Assembly: GCA_014378805.1 (NCBI GenBank)
Contig: JACMMY010000179.1
Location: forward strand, 1-8,365
Length of the DNA stretch: 8,365 nt
Source of the DNA: Moraxellaceae bacterium
GTDB taxonomy: Bacteria; Pseudomonadota; Gammaproteobacteria; Pseudomonadales; Moraxellaceae
Direction of reading: 5' to 3'
The translations under genes and the position numbers were made by a program. The notes below the pieces were generated by a model. The model ran no database searches, was not told the origin of the DNA, and saw only the letters and a program-made list of their open reading frames with translations. Positions within the stretch are counted from its first letter, which is position 1. Each line of letters opens with the position of its first letter. This document shows positions 5,947 to 8,365 of the stretch, one piece after another.

Positions 5947-7230
5947 ATGAAGCTCCTGCAATTAAAATTAAAAGAATTTCTAACAACATTGTACCAACGC
6001 GCACTGGGCTCAGTGATTGTGATGGAGTGGACTCGCGTACAAAAAAGCATGTTTGTCCTTGCACTCATGATTGGGTTGTCGTTCTTTTTTCTTTTTTATA
6101 TCGCGATTGTATTTTTGGATCAAGAATGGCGTCCTTATATTAACGAGCCTATGTTTCGTATTTTAGGGTTGCAAATCGTTGCGACTATTGCCTTGTCATC
6201 CTTTCTCATGTGGTGCTGCTTTATATGGCGTAATAGCCTATTCGCAAATCAGTATATGCCATTCATTGTTAATGCCTTATATGCGGTAGCAATGTGTGCT
6301 AATGGCTATATGTTGGGTGCAATGAGTCCTGCAACGGGAATATTCCTCATCGGGACGCCAATCATCGGGCTGGCCTTGTTCCCTAGAATCATTGTGATGC
6401 CGCTGACGATTTTGGCGATGCTCATCATGATGATTTTAGCTTATGCTGGGACGGTGGGTTGGATTCCTTATGCTCCTGCATTTAATAGCGTCGAGCGGAC
6501 AGATTTGCAACAATCGTCGATCTTCTATTTTTATACCCAGCTCTATTTCATGCTGCCGCCGTCACTCATCATTATGGTTTTGTCGGATGTGATTTTTAAA
6601 CAATGGCATGAGCGTGGACGTGAAGTTACTTTACTGAGTCAATTGGATTCCTTAACCAATTTGTATAATCGCCGCACTGTGAATGAGCATCTTGAACGTT
6701 TGCTTAAAATGAGCACTGAAGCGGATCGGATTTCAATCCTGTTACTGGATTTAGATTTTTTTAAACAAGTCAATGACACACACGGACATATGGCTGGTGA
6801 TGATGTGTTACGGGAGGTGGGGCATTTACTGCAATCCACTATGCGTAAAAATGATCTCGCGGGTCGGTTTGGTGGTGAGGAGTTTATCGTTGTTCTATAT
6901 CGCTCTGCCCATGAGATTGGTATGAGTGTGGCGGAACGGATTCGCGCCCGTATTGCTGAGATTCGTGTGACAAGCCCAGCAGGAAAAGTGGTGCATGTGA
7001 CTGCTAGTGTAGGTGTATCTACATTTTCACCATTCGGCATGACGGGGATCGATCAAATCCTATCGCAAGCGGACCAAGCTTTATATACCGCCAAAGATGC
7101 GGGCCGTAATCAAGTGGTTCACTATGATCAGTTGTCCGTGTTGAATCCCGTTTTAGCGGATCATTCACCAAATTTTAGTTTGGATCATGCAGACCATGAA
7201 CACCAAGCGCCTAATCTGGCTCGTCCCTAG
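5947..7230 (+). CDS. Membrane-bound diguanylate cyclase (GGDEF domain)
   Basis: The 427-residue protein is predicted to make cyclic di-GMP from two GTP at the inner membrane. The N-terminal half has about six hydrophobic segments (roughly 34-57, 69-94, 104-124, 127-145, 148-170, 192-215), an unassigned membrane sensor module. The GGDEF domain spans about 230-393: LDSLTNLYNRR (233-243), the metal-binding LDLDFFKQVND (267-277), HGHMAGDDVL (279-288), the active-site GGEEF (309-313), ASVGVS (353-358) and QADQALYTAKDAGRN (374-388). The inhibitory I-site RxxD is present as RKND (300-303), five residues before GGEEF, so product inhibition is likely. No EAL or receiver domain is visible. The tail (about 394-427) is rich in Asp and His. 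The ATG at 5947 follows AGAAGGAAA, which sits unusually close; an in-frame GTG at 5821 would add 42 residues. The gene stands alone, divergent from the amidotransferase. Confidence 0.94.
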   Translation: MKLLQLKLKEFLTTLYQRALGSVIVMEWTRVQKSMFVLALMIGLSFFFLFYIAIVFLDQEWRPYINEPMFRILGLQIVATIALSSFLMWCCFIWRNSLFANQYMPFIVNALYAVAMCANGYMLGAMSPATGIFLIGTPIIGLALFPRIIVMPLTILAMLIMMILAYAGTVGWIPYAPAFNSVERTDLQQSSIFYFYTQLYFMLPPSLIIMVLSDVIFKQWHERGREVTLLSQLDSLTNLYNRRTVNEHLERLLKMSTEADRISILLLDLDFFKQVNDTHGHMAGDDVLREVGHLLQSTMRKNDLAGRFGGEEFIVVLYRSAHEIGMSVAERIRARIAEIRVTSPAGKVVHVTASVGVSTFSPFGMTGIDQILSQADQALYTAKDAGRNQVVHYDQLSVLNPVLADHSPNFSLDHADHEHQAPNLARP

Positions 7231-7237
7231 GTTTTCC

Positions 7238-7277
7238 TATCTTTGAAATAGCAATTAGCATGACTATTTCAAAGATA
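7238..7277. terminator. Perfect 14-bp inverted repeat between convergent genes
   Basis: TATCTTTGAAATAG (7238-7251) and CTATTTCAAAGATA (7264-7277) are exact reverse complements around a 12-base loop, starting seven bases after the cyclase stop and ending 19 bases before the yacG stop. It most likely acts as a shared terminator for the convergent pair. The stem is AT-rich and no T-tract follows it on either strand; an A-rich stretch lies on the right side instead. A non-intrinsic terminator, an RNA 3'-end stabiliser or an operator remain possible. Confidence 0.5.
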
Positions 7278-7296
7278 AACAAAAAATTGAAAAACC

Positions 7297-7497
7297 CTAT
7301 TCTTCTTCGAAATCATTATGTTCTTTCGATTCATCTACAGGGACTCGATAATCTTCGTTTGCCCATGCGCCTAAATCAATCATCTTACAGCGTTCGCAGC
7401 AGAACGGCCGAAAAGGATTATCTGTCCACCGTGCTGGCTTCTTACAGCGAGGACAAGGAAATTCGCGATTAGTGACTTCTTCTAGAACCTGACTCAT
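7297..7497 (-). CDS. yacG: DNA gyrase inhibitor YacG, zinc-binding
   Basis: YacG is a small zinc protein known in E. coli to bind GyrB and block gyrase from binding DNA. The product has 66 residues, normal for the family. The four-Cys zinc site appears as FPCPRCKK (C15, C18) and PFCCERC (C33, C37), with an additional C34. The diagnostic stretch after it, NPFRPFCC then RCKMIDLGAWANEDYRVP (36-53), is the family core. The C-terminus is an acidic tail (NDFEEE), as in E. coli. The start is the ATG at 7497, with only a weak upstream purine stretch. The gene lies downstream of the EVE-domain gene on the same strand after a 66-base gap. In E. coli it neighbours coaE, which is not seen here. Confidence 0.93.
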   Translation of the reverse strand: MSQVLEEVTNREFPCPRCKKPARWTDNPFRPFCCERCKMIDLGAWANEDYRVPVDESKEHNDFEEE

Positions 7498-7563
7498 ACA
7501 TAAATCTCAGTAAAAATAATGCTTAACTAGCGACCGATTTTGAAACTAAAAAGCGAACTAACT

Positions 7564-8022
7564 TTAGCCTTGCTGATGTATACGCATAATGGCTTGCCAT
7601 TGTTCGGCGCTAACAGGCATGAGTGATAAACGGTTGCCACGGCGAACTAGAGCAAGATCAGCCAGTTCGGGCATATTGCGCATCTGTTCGAGTGAAATCA
7701 TATCGTCCCAGATGCTGCCAAATCGCACATCAACGCCTGTCCAGCGTGGATTTTCTACGGTGGATTTTGGGTCATAATAATGATGTTCTGGGTTAAACTG
7801 GGTGGGGTCAGGGTAGCCCCCACGAGCAATGGTCATTTGCCCAACAACCCCTGGCACTTTGCAGTTTGAGTGATAGAATAACGCTTCGTCACCTGCAGCC
7901 ATTTGCCGTAAAAAATTACGCGCTTGATAGTTACGTACGCCATCCCAAAGTGCGGTACCGCGTTCTTTGAGGTGTTCTATACCAAATGTTTCTGGTTCCG
8001 ATTTCATCAGCCAATAGGCCAT
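7564..8022 (-). CDS. EVE-domain protein (PUA-like fold)
   Basis: This 152-residue cytosolic protein consists almost entirely of an EVE domain, a PUA/YTH-related fold found in Thy28-type proteins and thought to recognise modified bases in nucleic acids. Family signatures are MAYWLMKSEPETFGIEHL (1-18), WDGVRNYQARNFLRQM (26-41), GDEALFYHSNC (44-54), PGVVGQMTIAR (57-67), YPDPTQF (70-76), NPRWTGVDVRF (91-101) and RGNRLSLMPVS (128-138). I place the start at 8022 because the fold begins there and GGGAG sits six bases upstream. An in-frame ATG at 8079 would add 19 residues, but it lacks a ribosome site and would overlap the hemW frame on the other strand. Its substrate here is unknown. Confidence 0.92.
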   Translation of the reverse strand: MAYWLMKSEPETFGIEHLKERGTALWDGVRNYQARNFLRQMAAGDEALFYHSNCKVPGVVGQMTIARGGYPDPTQFNPEHHYYDPKSTVENPRWTGVDVRFGSIWDDMISLEQMRNMPELADLALVRRGNRLSLMPVSAEQWQAIMRIHQQG

Positions 8023-8036
8023 AGGATGCTCCCGAT

Positions 8037-8365
8037 TTGAGTCTTTTTTTAACTGTTCAGCATCATATTCCGTTGGCATTGTACATTCACATGCCGTGGT
8101 GCGTGAAAAAATGCCCCTATTGTGATTTTAACTCACATGCAGTGCCGCAAGGTGCTTTTTCGGTAGACGGAACGTTATCCAGTGATCTCGAACAGGAATA
8201 CTTAACCGCGCTGGTTGCTGATGCCAAACAACAATTCGACTGGGCGGCTAATCGTCCGCTGACGAGTGTTTTTATTGGTGGTGGCACGCCGTCATTGATC
8301 TCCGCAACAGGCTATCAATGGCTGTTTGCTCAATTGCGTTCACTCTTTGTATTTGCGGATGACTG
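8037..8365 (+). CDS. hemW: Radical SAM heme chaperone HemW, N-terminal part (partial)
   Basis: HemW is a radical SAM protein that binds heme and delivers it to membrane respiratory enzymes; it was long misannotated as an oxygen-independent coproporphyrinogen oxidase. About 109 residues are present before the window edge. The iron-sulfur motif CxxxCxxC is CVKKCPYC (C22, C26, C29 from the TTG start), followed by DFNSHAVP. A Phe stands where true HemN has a fourth Cys, favouring HemW. VFIGGGTPSLIS (78-89) is the family SAM-binding glycine motif. The start is uncertain: homology begins before the first in-frame ATG (8091), since IPLALYIH is typical HemW sequence, and the frame is open only back to 8025. 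TTG at 8037, with AGGA ten bases upstream, is my choice; TTG at 8073 or 8079 are alternatives. Confidence 0.9.
   Translation, partial: MSLFLTVQHHIPLALYIHMPWCVKKCPYCDFNSHAVPQGAFSVDGTLSSDLEQEYLTALVADAKQQFDWAANRPLTSVFIGGGTPSLISATGYQWLFAQLRSLFVFADD

Noticed and set aside
6639..7040. Minus-strand open frame of 133 codons
   Set aside because: It is antisense to the GGDEF domain, which has clear motifs. The protein has no recognisable features and its composition reads like a shadow of the opposite strand.
7260..7472. Plus-strand 70-codon frame opposite yacG
   Set aside because: It is antisense to a clear YacG zinc protein, starts inside the inverted repeat and has no ribosome site or recognisable sequence.

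Overview
The window is an ordinary-looking chromosomal segment from a Gram-negative bacterium, most probably a gammaproteobacterium. The MetR, YafJ-type amidotransferase and YacG proteins align well, from memory, with their Escherichia coli counterparts. The HemW N-terminus (IPLALYIHMPWC) and the moderate, slightly AT-leaning base composition recall Moraxellaceae (Acinetobacter and relatives). That family assignment is inference; no search was run. No rRNA, tRNA, CRISPR array or insertion sequence was seen.

Layout: the 5' half of metE (cobalamin-independent methionine synthase, minus strand, running off the left edge) is divergent from metR, its usual LysR-type activator. A 260-base gap with an unusual leader follows, then a 359-residue DUF4062 (TIR-like) protein with a coiled coil and a winged-helix-like C-terminus. 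Close behind it on the same strand is hemH (ferrochelatase), which converges on a class II glutamine amidotransferase of the YafJ type. A 427-base divergent regulatory region separates that gene from a six-helix membrane diguanylate cyclase. A long perfect inverted repeat then separates the cyclase from minus-strand yacG (zinc protein, gyrase inhibitor). An EVE-domain protein (minus strand) follows, and finally the 5' end of hemW (heme chaperone, plus strand), cut by the right edge.

The genes fall into small units rather than one pathway: methionine synthesis and its regulator, a possible DUF4062-hemH transcription unit, and single genes for c-di-GMP signalling, gyrase control and modified-base recognition. 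The two heme-related genes (hemH, hemW) are not adjacent.

The most interesting points are: (1) the DUF4062 gene, whose start codon lies in the right arm of an 11-bp potential hairpin whose left arm is overlapped by a 14-codon upstream ORF, an arrangement suggestive of translational control; (2) a His/Cys-rich insertion of about 26 residues in MetE; (3) a perfect 11-bp inverted repeat flanking a promoter-like pair and a triplicated 10-bp motif just upstream of a second promoter-like pair, both in the amidotransferase/cyclase divergent region; (4) EVE and hemW starts that nearly abut head to head. I see no complete undescribed multi-gene system.
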